A stretch of DNA of 64,000 nucleotides, taken from the NCBI GenBank assembly GCA_005281725.1, contig SSBO01000012.1, positions 3,330,194-3,394,193 of the forward strand. Direction: 5' to 3'. Below the pieces are notes generated by a model. It saw only the letters and a program-made list of their open reading frames with translations, ran no database searches and was not told where the DNA came from. Within the stretch, counting starts at the first letter, position 1, and each line of letters opens with the position of its first letter. Source of the stretch: Wuchereria bancrofti (lineage: Eukaryota > Nematoda > Chromadorea > Rhabditida > Onchocercidae). The position numbers and the translations under genes are program-made. Positions 12,689 through 27,033 of the stretch are shown here, in pieces.

Positions 12689-15046
12689 CGGAACTTGTTT
12701 GCTTTTTTTTTTCTGTAAATCAGCGGTTCAGATGTTTCCAATATCCAAATAAGCGCAGGATATATACACGAGAAAACCATGCACTGGTTTGAAGGAGTCT
12801 CTATTATTGAGGTTAAAATACCCGCTCATATCTTGTCCAATTCAATATTTATTTGCGAGGGAACTGTTTTCATATTAGTTAAATCACTGATATTCTATTT
12901 CGCACCCGAGAGGTAAAATAATCATGTTTTCAATTTCCAAAATACAGGAATTTAGTCTCAGGTTTAAAAATCTCGGGATATATAATTGGTTTTCGTTCTT
13001 GGTGGTATTGCATAAACAGCGTTTCCAATTTTGTTTAATCACTTTAGCAGTTTTGACTGACAGGGTAGTTTGTGGAGCACTTGTTGAAACTATTACATGT
13101 CTTACTGTGTTTGATACACGTAGCATATAGCTTGTATTGTGTCCGGATTTCAACAGTTGTGATACTTTACACCATCCTAGCAACAGAATGACAGAAAAAG
13201 CGAGCTAACGTGGGGAGTTTACAGATCCTGTTTTTTCACGTATTTTCTGAAAAAAAAAAAACAGCTTTTGTAAGTGTTCACTTTGCTTCTGCGATGGTTG
13301 TTCAGTTTGAAGAAAACCAGAGTGACAGACTGCATCGTGTTTATCATTTAAAAGTACTATTTATAAATTCTGATTGAAATCTTGAAGAAGCTAGGCTTGG
13401 TTCTTTACTAGCTCAGGTATTTGTATACAGATTTAATTCCAGGAGTACCTGTATTATGTCTTCCCATATTTGGATTATTTTGTCGTTTATGTCAAAAATA
13501 AATTATGCCGATCGATTCTTTGGACCTTTTAAACAGTTGACAGGTTTACTTGATACTAACTCTTAAATGACCCAAAGCAAAGAATTGCACTTCGGCGTAT
13601 TCATAGCCGACGATTTGAAGAATTGTTAAAAACGCAATAACTTGATTGCATTTCTTCGAAGCGAATTGCTTACAAACAGTATTCAGTTGTTGCTGCTGTT
13701 TACGATTACAGTTAAAGTGAGCGCTAACTTCGCTTCTGTGTGGTCATGTACAAAGTGCTGTGCAGGCCTTTGCACCGAATCTGCGTTCAAAGACGAGTTT
13801 TTTGCAGGCTATAAACTACCTTGGTTTGATCTGAAAGGACTTTATGACGTTATGCACTAAGATGAAGACGAGTTCCAGTCGAAGTACGCAAGCATACAAT
13901 TGATGCTACGTTACAGTCAAGATGTAACGAGCTTGAAGACATTCACCAAACTAAACTGTACCAGGTTCCTTCCTACAGCTACGAATATGTGACCTCTAGA
14001 GCTGCATATTGAACATCACGTTACTGTAGATAATGTCCTCGGCTTTAAATTTTGCTTACACGGCACATCAGGCATGTCATCTCACCCATTTGTATAGTTA
14101 GAGATTTCCCACTAAATCCCACGTGCTTATGTCATTTCCCGGAGACGAACATTGCGACTTCCAGAGACCAAATTGGATATGTATTCTTGAGTCAAGCATT
14201 CTGACCTTGATTTATGGGATACAACCGAACATTTTTAACATCAGCATTGCAACCTACGTGATTGTGCCGAAACCTTATTTTAAAAATCCATATATAAATG
14301 GCTACAACTATTCACTGTGAATACAAAAATGTTTCTCCATCGCTGTTTAAATATCAATAGAAAAAACTGGCAGTATGACAATGGTTTTGGTAATTGAGGT
14401 CAATTACAAAAAATACAAAGGCTAAGGTGCAAATTAAAATGTAAAAAGTCACGCCCAATAAATAGTGTGCTAAGTTGACGTGTCCGAGTAAGTCAACCGT
14501 AACAGGCATACTTTAATCTTGAAGTAATCATGGATCAACACTTTCCCAACTTCTAGTGACAGTAACGCAATCTTCCCAAAAGGGACAGAGACAAACCCAT
14601 ATATTTTGTGGTCTAAGATTCAATGCACACAAAAAATGAGTTAGAATATACGGTGTGGGAATCTAAATAAAGTTTGGACACGTCAATGAAATTGCAGGAA
14701 CACTAAAGAGTTGAGTACAAACAAATAAGTTATGCCATATATGACCAACTGCTTTGCATTCGATTTCCTGGTTCAAATGTTACTGGAGATGACTAATACT
14801 TCCCTAACGATGAAATCCTGAACCGAATCTGATAACTACAAAAAGATGCTAGAACCAAAGAACTTTCGAGGGACTTATTTCGTGATAGCGCTGAACGGGC
14901 AGCTGTCTTAAGCGGTAGTTTCTCACTGACAGAAATGTTTACATTGAAGCAAAAGATAGTTACAATAAATTTAAATCAAAAAATTTGATTGAATAGACAA
15001 ACGTGGATCATAAATGGAGTGTACAATTATTCCTTGCCGTCAGTCT
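12689..15046. other. intergenic region between RING1 and H3.3 (convergent genes)
   Basis: About 2.4 kb holding the 3' flanks of two convergent genes. Open frames here (for example 13642-13860 and 14123-14320) are short, lack family motifs and are not joined to others by plausible splice sites. I see no RNA gene or repeat. In the roughly 90 nt downstream of the H3.3 stop, on the minus strand, there is no replication-dependent histone 3' stem-loop. Confidence 0.55.
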
Positions 15047-17537
<2,491 letters not shown>

Positions 17538-18510
17538 TTGTTGTGGAAGATTTGATAATTTAATTTATTATTTCGGGAGAGGTTGTTGATTGCAGGGAGA
17601 TTCGTTGAATGTAGATGTAAGTATGTGGGGTAACAGAGGAAGAGAATAATCCTTTATTAACAGAAGCAACCGTACAATCTTGATAGATCCNNNNNNNNNN
17701 NTGCATTATATATATTAAGATGTGGAAGTGGTTTATAATCAGACATTTTTACAAAGAAGAAATTCGTTTAGACATGATAATGAGTTACTTGAACAATAGG
17801 TTATAATGAACAATAGTTATAATGCAAGGGATTGCATGGATATTACAAAGAAATTACAATGGGTGGCAACTATAATTGGTTACAATAGATGGATGCTCAT
17901 AGCATAGGATTGTTATAAGATCAAAGGTCAGCTAAACGAGTGCGATGCATTGCAAAGGACATTATTATGGATTGATATATTAAGCAGTATTAACATTTAT
18001 TTAGCTTCGCGATATTGAAATTCGCGACAATAACTTGATAGAGAAGAATTGAAATTGAACTTTCCTCGTTCTTGGTAAAAAACACACAATGTCCCCTTGA
18101 ACAAGGCTGGCCTTCTTATATAGCAAGCAATATGCGTAAACAAAGTATATGATTTACAAGAGGTTAACCCTGCCGAAAGGATAATCGGTCTAACAAAGAG
18201 CTGTTGACCTGGTTTACAAGCAAATCTAATTACTAGTTGACAAGAAGCAAAGGACGTCAGTTAAGCAAAAGTTGTTAATCTCGTAGATTCAAACATACAA
18301 TTAGTGGCGACACAACAATGAGGTCAACTAAATATGGAGCTGATACCGTGTAAACAATATATAAAAGATTTACAGATTAAACATAAGATTGGAAACAAAG
18401 AGTCCAAAGTATAAACATTATTGCAAAGAATTTCATAGAACATATTTCTTACTCATATTCACAACTCTCATATAATATTTTAGAGTTTCGCGATATTAAA
18501 ATCCGCGACA
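17538..18510 (-). mobile_element. probable LTR of a retrotransposon (BEL/Pao-like guess), with assembly gap inside
   Basis: Read on the minus strand the segment begins TGTCGCGG (18510-18503) and may end near ...CACAACA around 17538. It carries a TATATAAG box (18122-18115) followed by a GC-richer leader, and AATAAA-type signals near 17995 and 17660, in the order expected for U3-R-U5. A 25-nt motif at the proposed left end (18487-18511) recurs 481 bp further in (18006-18030) with two mismatches. No gag or pol coding sequence lies beside it, so it would be a solo or truncated LTR. I could not find a convincing target-site duplication, and the right border is approximate. An alternative is some other AT-rich dispersed repeat. 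Confidence 0.45.
17691..17701. other. assembly gap (11 N)
   Basis: Eleven unresolved bases lie inside the proposed LTR. A gap at this spot is what repeat-driven misassembly would produce; the true length of the missing sequence is unknown. Confidence 1.
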
Positions 18511-18511
18511 A
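18006..18511. repeat. pair of 25-nt direct repeats containing TCGCGA palindromes
   Basis: TTCGCGATATTGAAATTCGC... at 18006-18030 and a copy with two changes at 18487-18511, 481 bp apart. The first copy contains two TCGCGA palindromes and the second one TCGCGA and one CCGCGA. They fall at the start and middle of the proposed LTR. Confidence 0.8.
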
Positions 18512-21099
18512 CATCAGTGTTATACGAGTGGATTCTTGGGCTAATTTGACGCATATAATCATCTTTGTCATTTGACGTGATAAAGCATAAATGAGCACCG
18601 CATATTCTTATGAAACAACTGGTAATGGACCTAGACGTAAGATTACGTCCCACTCGTTGTTCAGTCACTAAGGAACTGAATTATGCTCCCACAATTATTT
18701 CCGGACAAAACTTCATAAAATAATTCTCATCTCCTTCCTTTCCTACGTTTGCAGTTTTATTCTCCAGTGATATTGTTTACGCTGAAATGACTAAAACTGA
18801 CAAATCAGTTGAATAAACTTTATATATGCAAATTATGGTTTATTATGGACTGAATTATTTTTTTGAGCTTAATTTTCCGTCAAAAATAAAACCTTGTCGA
18901 ATATCTGCGACGGGGTCCAAATTCCAATGAAGAACACAGCCGAAGTCAAATTTTTCCATGATTTCAGTTTGTAAAAAACTTGTTTAAACGTTGGACAGCT
19001 TATTTAATCATTTTTGTTGGGAAGTTCGTATGCTGCAAATCGAAAAAGCACGTGATCATAAATATCAATTAGGATTTGACGTGCAAGTACGTTAACTACA
19101 CCAAAAGCAAATATATTTGCAGTGACACTCTAATAAAATTTCAACAGAGCTATCAAAAATATCTGCAACAAAATCAAAAAAATTTTGAAAGCACTGCCCA
19201 CACAGTTAACCTATCCCGAGAAAGGTCAGATTTCAAGGGAGAACACAAAAAATACTTGGTAATTACTCTTTCAGTGATTGCTACCAATTTCACAAAATGA
19301 TATGAGCTTGAAGGAAATAGATTTCGAAAATGAAAAGTATGGATTTGCTGATGAAACCGAGAAAAAGACCAACGAATAAAAGAGTATGCAGCAATGTTGA
19401 TAACATTCCTCCATGTTTCTAAAACAGCAGTGAAGCGGAGAGAAAAATAAACTTATAACTGCTTTGCATATCTTTATGGCGATTATAACTCATCAGTTTT
19501 GTAGTACTATTTAATTTATTATTTCAAACAGAGAAAGTTCTATTTGAATCAAAAAGTAATAAATTTGAGTAGAAGAAAACGCGAACTTTTGCAGTCATAT
19601 CAATAAAACAGTTGTTCTAAAAAATAACACTCCCTCAACTAAAAAACTTGTTCTGAAAAAATTCCTGTGCAAGTTTGAAACATGCTTCCACCTGTCATTA
19701 CTTTCAATACCCACAAAGCACACTTTGCACATTTCATTACAGTGAAGTGAAGAATAGGAAATACCAATAAAAAAATATTCCATAGCCCAAATGTATGACC
19801 CCGCTTATTGCTGGAAATCATTACTTTCGAATCAGCGAAGACGCTAAATAAAATATATCTCTCGAAACGTGCTTTCATAACTGTGGAAAGCATAAAGAGT
19901 ACAACTTAGTGATAAAACATGTGGTCGGAAAATCAACATTGATCAGCTTATAGTACCGCTCCATAATCAAAAAACCAGTACCTTTACATATTATCTACAG
20001 TTTAAGAGGTTTAATTGACATTCTCATGGACACATGAGTCTTTAAGTGACTGAACGATTGCAATAATACCAAATTGAAAATCGCTTTAATAATTTTGAAG
20101 CTATCTTGAATAGCATGAACAATATCATTTGGGATAAGTAGGCAATTGTTTTCCTGTATGTAATAGCGACTTTCTGCAGATCGCAAATCACAGACTGCGA
20201 CTTCTCTCAGCTACCTTTAATATTTTCTTTTTGGTATTACTAAACGGCAAAAATAGCTAGGAAAGGAAACGAAGGAAATATCGAAGCACGATTCCATTCA
20301 AAAACGGATAAGCTCAGTTTCAAACTCGTCTTCCAAAACCTCCCGTAATCAATCAAATATTAGAGCAATTTACCAATCTTGAAAAAAGCTATTGGTTGCT
20401 TTCCCTTCCGTTATAGCTGCCACATATTTCATCCCATGACCAACCATTTTCCTATTCTCTTGCTGAAAAAGGAAAGCAACCAATAGCAATACTGCAAACC
20501 GACAATGTAATATCCCAATCTACAGTGTGTTTGTGTATGTATGTATGTATTTGTGTGTGTGTGTGTGCGTGTATGTCTGTACATGAGTGTGTATTGAACT
20601 CACTCATAATGACAATGCTTCAAAACTTCGAGATCTGTAGTTTTTTTAATATCGTTCACAGAAATCAACTCGCAATGGCCGAAGTTCTACGAGACATGGC
20701 CACCGTCTTTGTCTCCACAAACGTATGTCACTCCTTATCACTACCCACTTACTTACCCACCACCTCAATAATTACACCATCTTAACCTTCCCGAACTTGA
20801 CTACCCCCGCCAACGACTGTCACTTAAACCATCCCATCACACATCATCACTGCATAATTAGGTGTCATGAAAATTGCGATCTCAACCACGCCTCTTTCAC
20901 AAATTGTTTGCTTTGCACTTCCTTGTTTCGGTTTTTAGGCTTTTCGTTTGCCTTTAGACTAGAAATGTGTTTACTTGCAAGCAAACAACCATAATAGGAT
21001 TGTTTAAAGAAGCTGAAATAGCTATAAGGTAAAAATAACACAAGTTGTTTAAAATTAAGAGTATAAATTCAGATTTAGGTTCACTTCAAGTTCTGGGAT
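18512..21099. other. intergenic region left of TMEM129
   Basis: About 2.6 kb with no supported gene. Short frames on both strands (for example 19076-19300 plus, 19639-19893 minus) show no motif or consistent splicing. A TG-rich microsatellite is listed separately. 20690-20860 is C/T/A-rich. The first 100 bases left of 21100 are the putative TMEM129 5' flank. Confidence 0.5.
20525..20594. repeat. TG/TATG microsatellite
   Basis: Imperfect run of TG with TATG interspersions (GTATGTATGTATGTATTTG then TG repeats). It explains the C/V/M-rich open frame that crosses it, which I do not consider a gene. Confidence 0.95.
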
Positions 21100-24000
21100 A
21101 TGACATCGGAGTCACAGGAATTGATCCTGCACACTATATTGCATTTGTTATTCACATTATGCATTGTGTATCCACCAGTTGAGTTTCAACGTGCAGGCTT
21201 TACTATCCAAACATTATTTTCTGGAATATTGGGTGTAGAACGAGATGACTTTGTTGGATATCATTTGAGGAGGTCCGTATTGACACGTTTCATACATTTC
21301 TGCTCACCCTTATGTAAGTTTTGTTATTTCACTTCATCTAACTCCTTCATTAAGGTCACCATTCATATTTATCCGTACAATGGAAACATTTTGCCACTTA
21401 ATGAGTGGTGCTTGATTGGCCTACTTGTTTGTTATTTCCAAGGTGTTATTCTTATTTTTTGGCAAAATGTTAAGGCTGCGAACATGTTCTGCGGAACTTG
21501 AACCATATTTGAACTCATTCATATCCATATATTTAATCACATTTATTTATTTCACTTGCAGTTTACTTCGTCTATTTATCGATGGTTTTACGAGAAACAA
21601 TATTTACTCTTACACCACAAAGTGTTTTGCAGTTTGGTGCATACGTATCTATCGCAATCGCCGGAGGTAATGTATCCTTTCATCGCTACCTTCCATGTAT
21701 TTGTGCAGCACCGGGTGACTCTACTAACGTAATAAAACGTCTTACTTTTCTAAAAAAAATGAAATTTGTGCCGTAGAGACTCTATATAGTAAGCAGCGGA
21801 CCGTCCCATTTCTTTTGTCTCGTTCAATCACTTAATATTGTGCTTGTGCATGTCTTTACTTTTTTACAATTCACATTCTGTTTCTCATCTTTTGGAATGA
21901 CTTGCAGTCGCTGCCTTCATAATGTTGTATCATTGGTGGGATGGGTTTAATAAACATCCGACTGTGCACTGTTTGAAAAGCTATCTTGGCAGTAATGGAA
22001 GCAGTTGGCGTGTAGTGGCTGAATCAATCAACGGAGAGTATCGTAATGTGTTGGATACGTTAAGCATAACTCTAACAGGTTTGTTTCTCTTGCACTTATT
22101 TGTTTATTAATGTTATTTAACATATCTTCAGTGCTGCTCTTTATGGTTTTTGGTTGAATGCGCAAAGTTGTGTGGTTTTTGTTTACTTAAGTTTTTAAGC
22201 CTAGTTTTATTAATTTCTGTAACTTCAATCAACCATTTTAATAAAGACGTAGTTTGTTTTACAGGTATAGATCGTGTTGTGATGACATCTTCGTGGATTT
22301 TGTATGTTACAAATTATACATTGACTTGTGCTCAAGTGAGTGATGTATCACTGGAGGCTATAAGAGCTGACGAACATCCAGTATTACTCGTTATTTATTT
22401 GTCGTTTTCTCTCTTCTTTGCTCTACTGTTTTTACTTTCTTTGCTATGCCTTCATTTATCGTTTCTTCCTGTACGATTCTTCCCATACCAAAACACTTAA
22501 TTTATAGAGTTCGGCTTACGTACTCTAGATAAATATAATGAATTTTTTTTACATAGCTTGAGTATAAGGTGGCTTTTATGTTCATTCACGTTGTTTTCTT
22601 TAAAAACGAAAGCGGTCTTTTATTAGATCTCTCATCATACACAAGACGGTGGCTCGGCGCAATTCATCAACATATGTGTAAACAGTACAACGCAACGTTT
22701 CGAACCATTTATCATCAGATATGTTAATTTATTTGTTCACGTGCAAATTAATTGAAAAGTTGTAACTTGTTCTCTTTTCTTTTTCTGCTTATTCATCTAT
22801 CATTAATAATGAAAGCAAATGATTCTGTTTATGTGTTTATCGTTATTCCATATAATTTAGTTTCAGTGATATTATTTTCAGAATACGTGCAGAATCATTC
22901 CGTGATCTGCGCAACAAGTTAGATAAACCTATTGCTGTGGCTCGAGAAGTAGTATTGAAGCAATCACTTAATGAGCGTTTCGTTGAAGCATTCACACAAC
23001 AAATTGCGTTGAATCCGAAATATGACTATGACGAGCCGGAAGTCAGTTTTGGTTATTATAAAAAAAAAATGATATTTCAAGTATTTCATTGAAGATGGTT
23101 CAAATAGTAAAGAAAAATTTGGGGCAAAGTTGTCTTGCTTTAATTTTTATAAAATGGAGACTGGTCGAAGCAATTAGGGATTAACAAGATTTTATTAGCT
23201 ACTATTGCATTCAACTGCAGTTAAAGTTTGAGGGAATCAGTTTCTGCAGAAATGTTAGATCATTGTTTTACCAATTTCAGTGACCCAGAACACTTTATCT
23301 GTCATCGGTATCTGCTGCGTTAAATAAAAGCCGCGTTAAATAAACGTTAAATATTGCAATGTGTTAGACCTCATCTTAAACGTAAACGGTCACGATCTCC
23401 GTGAACGTAAACAACCACGATAATGGATGAGGCAGCTAGTGGGAAAAGTGGTTATACTTTCTGAAATAAGTATAACCTAGCAGATATTCAGACCGGAAAT
23501 TTTGATGCTTGCTGTTTTAGCATCAGAATCCGTGAACTGATGATATATCTATGGTTATAAATAATGGTGTTTACTTATTGGATTCAGCAGGAGACGTCTT
23601 ATAAATTATTAGTTGCAATAAAATAGTTCATTTTGCCTCATCTTAGGCTCTTTGTTTACTAATCTTATTATTGATTATATAATAGTTACGGGGCTTCAAC
23701 GATATCCATCTTTAATTCATCATTAGTTCTCTCTCTTTGAAACGTTAAGCCTTCAACACCTTAAAATACCAGTGCAATTAGTTTTTGTCGATATTTAAAC
23801 ATTCTCAACTTGTTTACTGTTACGATGCATTGCTTTTTTAGCGCCTTGAGCCATGTTTGGGTTGTTCTACTGAGATGTCGAACATCAAATTATGGAAACG
23901 GTGTCTGAATGATGTTCAGGATGATATGGATGCAGAAGGACCTAAACTCCATTGCACGCAATGCTATTGCAGACCTATGTGGTACTTCTTTGTGAATTCA

Positions 24001-24269
24001 TTTGAAAACCTTTTAACCATCGGTTTGGTGAATAAGTTATTTTTCTCTGTGCTTCAAAAGATTTTTGTATATTTTCAATTTCTAAGAAACAATTCTGTAT
24101 ATCCATGTATCTCTGCAGGTGTGATACATGTATGGGACTTATCTTTGCATCTAAACAAGATCCACATCGTCCGGAATTGTGGATGCCTGGCAAAGCTCAA
24201 TGTCCAACGTGTCGAGCGACATTCTGTATTCTTGATGTTGCGTTTTTAAATATAGCTAGGATTTCATAG
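21100..24269 (+). CDS. TMEM129: TMEM129-like ER E3 ubiquitin ligase
   Basis: TMEM129 is a polytopic ER membrane E3 ligase of the dislocation (ERAD) machinery with an atypical C-terminal RING. Exons: 21100-21313, 21562-21666, 21908-22078, 22265-22380, one probable exon from about 22627 to 22732, one ending at 23041 (start 22882 or slightly earlier), 23842-23981 and 24119-24269 (TAG). N-terminal match: PPVEFQRAGFTIQTL and GYHLRR, followed by hydrophobic segments. Middle: WRVVAESINGEYRNV and SSWILYVTNYTL. C-terminal Cys-rich domain: RLEPCLGC, LHCTQCYCRPMW, CDTCMGLIFASKQDP, RPELWMPGKAQCPTCRA and FCILDV, the known order of the vertebrate protein. Length is close to the vertebrate 362 residues. The junction between the 22627 exon (AQFINICVNSTTQRFEP) and the IRAESFRDL exon is out of phase with the donors I can see, so that join is unresolved. 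Confidence 0.9.
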
Positions 24270-25465
24270 AGGAAAAATACGCATTTATTTTGCAGTGAAC
24301 CTCCGATAGACGGAAAGGTGGCCTCACCAACAAAAGCTCAATGGTCAGTTCTCAGCGTTATTGACGAATGATTAAAATCATTAATCAAATATATAGGGTT
24401 TCCTATTCTCCACATAATATCAATGAATCTTCGAATTTCTGTTTTTTTTTTTTTTGAGCTAAAATTTATGTTATTAAATGGAACGGGGTTAATTTGTGTA
24501 CTGAGAATGAGCATAATACGTTTGTTATCAATAAAGTTATCATTATCAATTTGAAAACATTTTTCTGCAGAACGCATGTATGCAGGATGTCCATACTTCG
24601 TTTTCCAGACACTGCCTTTTTAGGAGTGTAGGGAACGCATATTGAACACATTTGTTAACTATTTCAGCACTGTAGAAAGTATTGCCAATAGTCAATACTT
24701 AGAATGTATTTTGAGAAATTCTTTAGTTATTGTAAATGCACGTCAACACCAACTTCTCATTCTGTTTATCGATGCATTCGCTTCTTTTTTTGTGCAAAAC
24801 CCTGAGATATTGGACATTCGCACTTAGTGGGTCATAGTTAATTAGGCTTCTGGAACTTTCCCATTACATTCTATGAATGTTTTTGGAAATTCCTTTGCTG
24901 ATGTAACATTGGATTTCACCTACCAGTGCATTGTTAGCAGTAAACTATTTTGGCATGAGGAACTTTACATGCACGGCCGGAAGAAAATTGTGTCATACAT
25001 ATCTTACAGACATTGTTTCCGCATTACAATATGACATATGGATGTTATGATAGGAAAACGAAACAGCAGCCGAATATCAAAATACGGTTTGAATTTTTGC
25101 ATTTGATACACCACAACAAGATGGACTGTGAATACTGGATCTAAAGGATAAAATAATTGCATTAAGGAGAAAGTTTGCATATTCTTCTAAAAAAAAAGAC
25201 TCCAAGCAGTAAGGACCTTGGTATAAAGAGAGAAGTTATGTAAAACGTTTATTTTGATCACAGTGGTTTTCAATCTATTAATACTTCGAGTAATATGGCA
25301 TTGATCGACTGTTACACTCAATGCCAGGGTCCCCTCTTCGCACATGCGGTTCGCTCGCTGTAACGTCTAAAAGTATTTGCGGAAAGCTTTTTCCTTTCCT
25401 TATACACCGAATGTATTTCTGGATTTATAAATATGTATTCTGATATAAGACTAGATCTTTGACAG
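24270..25465. other. 3' flank of TMEM129 and possible 5' part of the next gene
   Basis: No exon I can defend. A frame at 24642-24827 preceded by CTATTTCAG at 24665 encodes TVESIANSQYLECILRNSLV and could be an upstream exon of the gene at 25466, but its phase does not join directly to that exon. The rest is AT-rich and featureless. Confidence 0.4.
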
Positions 25466-27033
25466 TTTTCGTTACTTAAATGAAGAAGCTAAACATTTGC
25501 TGTTGGTGATGAAGTCCGAAGGAATTCATAAGTATGTCTACTTAGCAGTTTCACAAGCTTACAGTAAGTAGCAGTAAAGTTTCGGGAAGAATCAAATGGC
25601 CTCATTGTTTCCTGCACTGGTAATTCTGGTATTAATTTTGAAGCTATATTTGCATTCTTCTTACTGTAAACTGTAAAATTTACTGCTACTTATTTGTAGC
25701 ATGCATAAATGTGTAATAACCAATAGTTTCGATTTTGCCTAAGCCTTGTTATTTTTTGAGCCACTTTATTTGATTACGTTTGTTGCTCGTTAAACCCGGT
25801 TAAACTCCAGTATAGCTCCAGCCAGCAGAAATTAAAACAAAATTGAAAATTATTTACCGACTATTGGTACTGCGAAACACACTAGCAGTGATGAACTTGT
25901 ATGAAGTGACGAATTCTCATTGATTTGCAGTGGCTAAGGTAGCCAAAAACAACCTGAGCTTCTACTTTCCTAGTGAAGTTGGATGGCTTATTCTTAGAAG
26001 TAAACGAGTGACTCTGCGCAAGGGACAGATAAAACCTTCGATGATGTGAGTAAAGTGATTAGTAACTGGAGTATTGTATCTGTGGGAATTACTTTTTCAA
26101 GTCAGATTTTCTGCTACGGAAGTTGTCTAAATCTAGTGCTATGGATAGCGTAGTCGTTTTGATAAATTTATACTGATACACTTTTATATTCATTAAATGA
26201 GGTGTCTTCTTCCAAAATATGAGTTATGAAGAAAATGGATATCCTATGTGACGAATATAAAAGTAACGATCTCCGATGAAAGTATTTATTACTTCTACAT
26301 TTTTTTTTTAAATATTTGTTACCTTGCCCCAATAGTACCCCTTTTTAAACCATACTCTGTGTTCCACTTATTCTCACTATTTAGGATTCAAACACTGCTT
26401 GAAAAATGTTAGGCACTTGTAAGGTTGAAAGGCCTTTAATGTGAAGTTTTTGAAAGCAGAAATAATTACATGAGAGATGAAAATAACTGTTTATTGAAAT
26501 TACATTATAGCCTTCCATTTTATAGGTGGAAGGGTTTAGGTGTTCTGACCTGGCAGTGACAAGTGTACTTTGTTCCCTAGTTGAACATTTGATAGTTGTA
26601 GCTGTTTAACATCAGTAAGTTTGATTTAAGCTTCAGTTATTCCTGAATGACGGCTCCAGCTTTAAAGATCAGTTGTTCAACAGTGCGTTTTTCTGCATCC
26701 CTTCAGTATGAGTCTAGGACCTTGCTACATCCACAAGTCTAGGACCTTGCTACATCCACACCACCTATTTATAATATGTCATTTTTGCCTAATCAAATTA
26801 AGCTTCGCAAAGATGTGCTGTGTTGTCAAAAGTGATTAGGACACTCATCTCTGCGGGAGAGTGGAATTTTTTTTTTTTTTTGCTATATTTCCTCATTAAC
26901 CTTTGGGGTTAAATTTAACTCCGTACGACGTGATACCGCACTTCGTTGGAATTGTTCATTAATTCATTTTCCATGTTCTCCAGTCGAATCGATTTTCTGC
27001 TGTCATCGGTGTTATTATCGAAATGCATTGAAG
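25466..27033 (+). CDS. unrecognised gene, three in-phase exons (ends not found)
   Basis: Three segments bounded by canonical sites join in one frame: 25466-25563 (ctttgacag acceptor, GTAAGT donor), 25931-26045 (gatttgcag, GTGAGT) and 26984-27033 (ttctccag, GTAATT). Phases match at both joins, through ATG and ATT codons split by the introns. The joined reading is about 87 residues and includes RYLNEEAKHLLLVMKSEG, YVYLAVSQAYMAKVAKNN, FYFPSEVGWLILRSKRV and RIDFLLSSVLLSKCIE. A possible last exon at 27677 would add SDVVRE and a stop near 27700. The composition looks like a soluble, partly helical protein; I know no family that fits. The first exon has not been found (24642-24827 is one candidate). 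It lies between TMEM129 and NRAMP, all on the plus strand. Independent phase agreement is the main support; there is no homology evidence. Confidence 0.5.
26711..26760. repeat. perfect 25-bp tandem duplication
   Basis: AGTCTAGGACCTTGCTACAT plus CCACA is repeated head to tail without a mismatch (26711-26735 and 26736-26760). It lies in the second intron of the unrecognised gene at 25466-27033. Perfect identity suggests recent origin. Confidence 0.95.

Noticed and set aside
20525..20785. Cys/Val-rich 86-codon frame
   Set aside because: Produced by the TG microsatellite.
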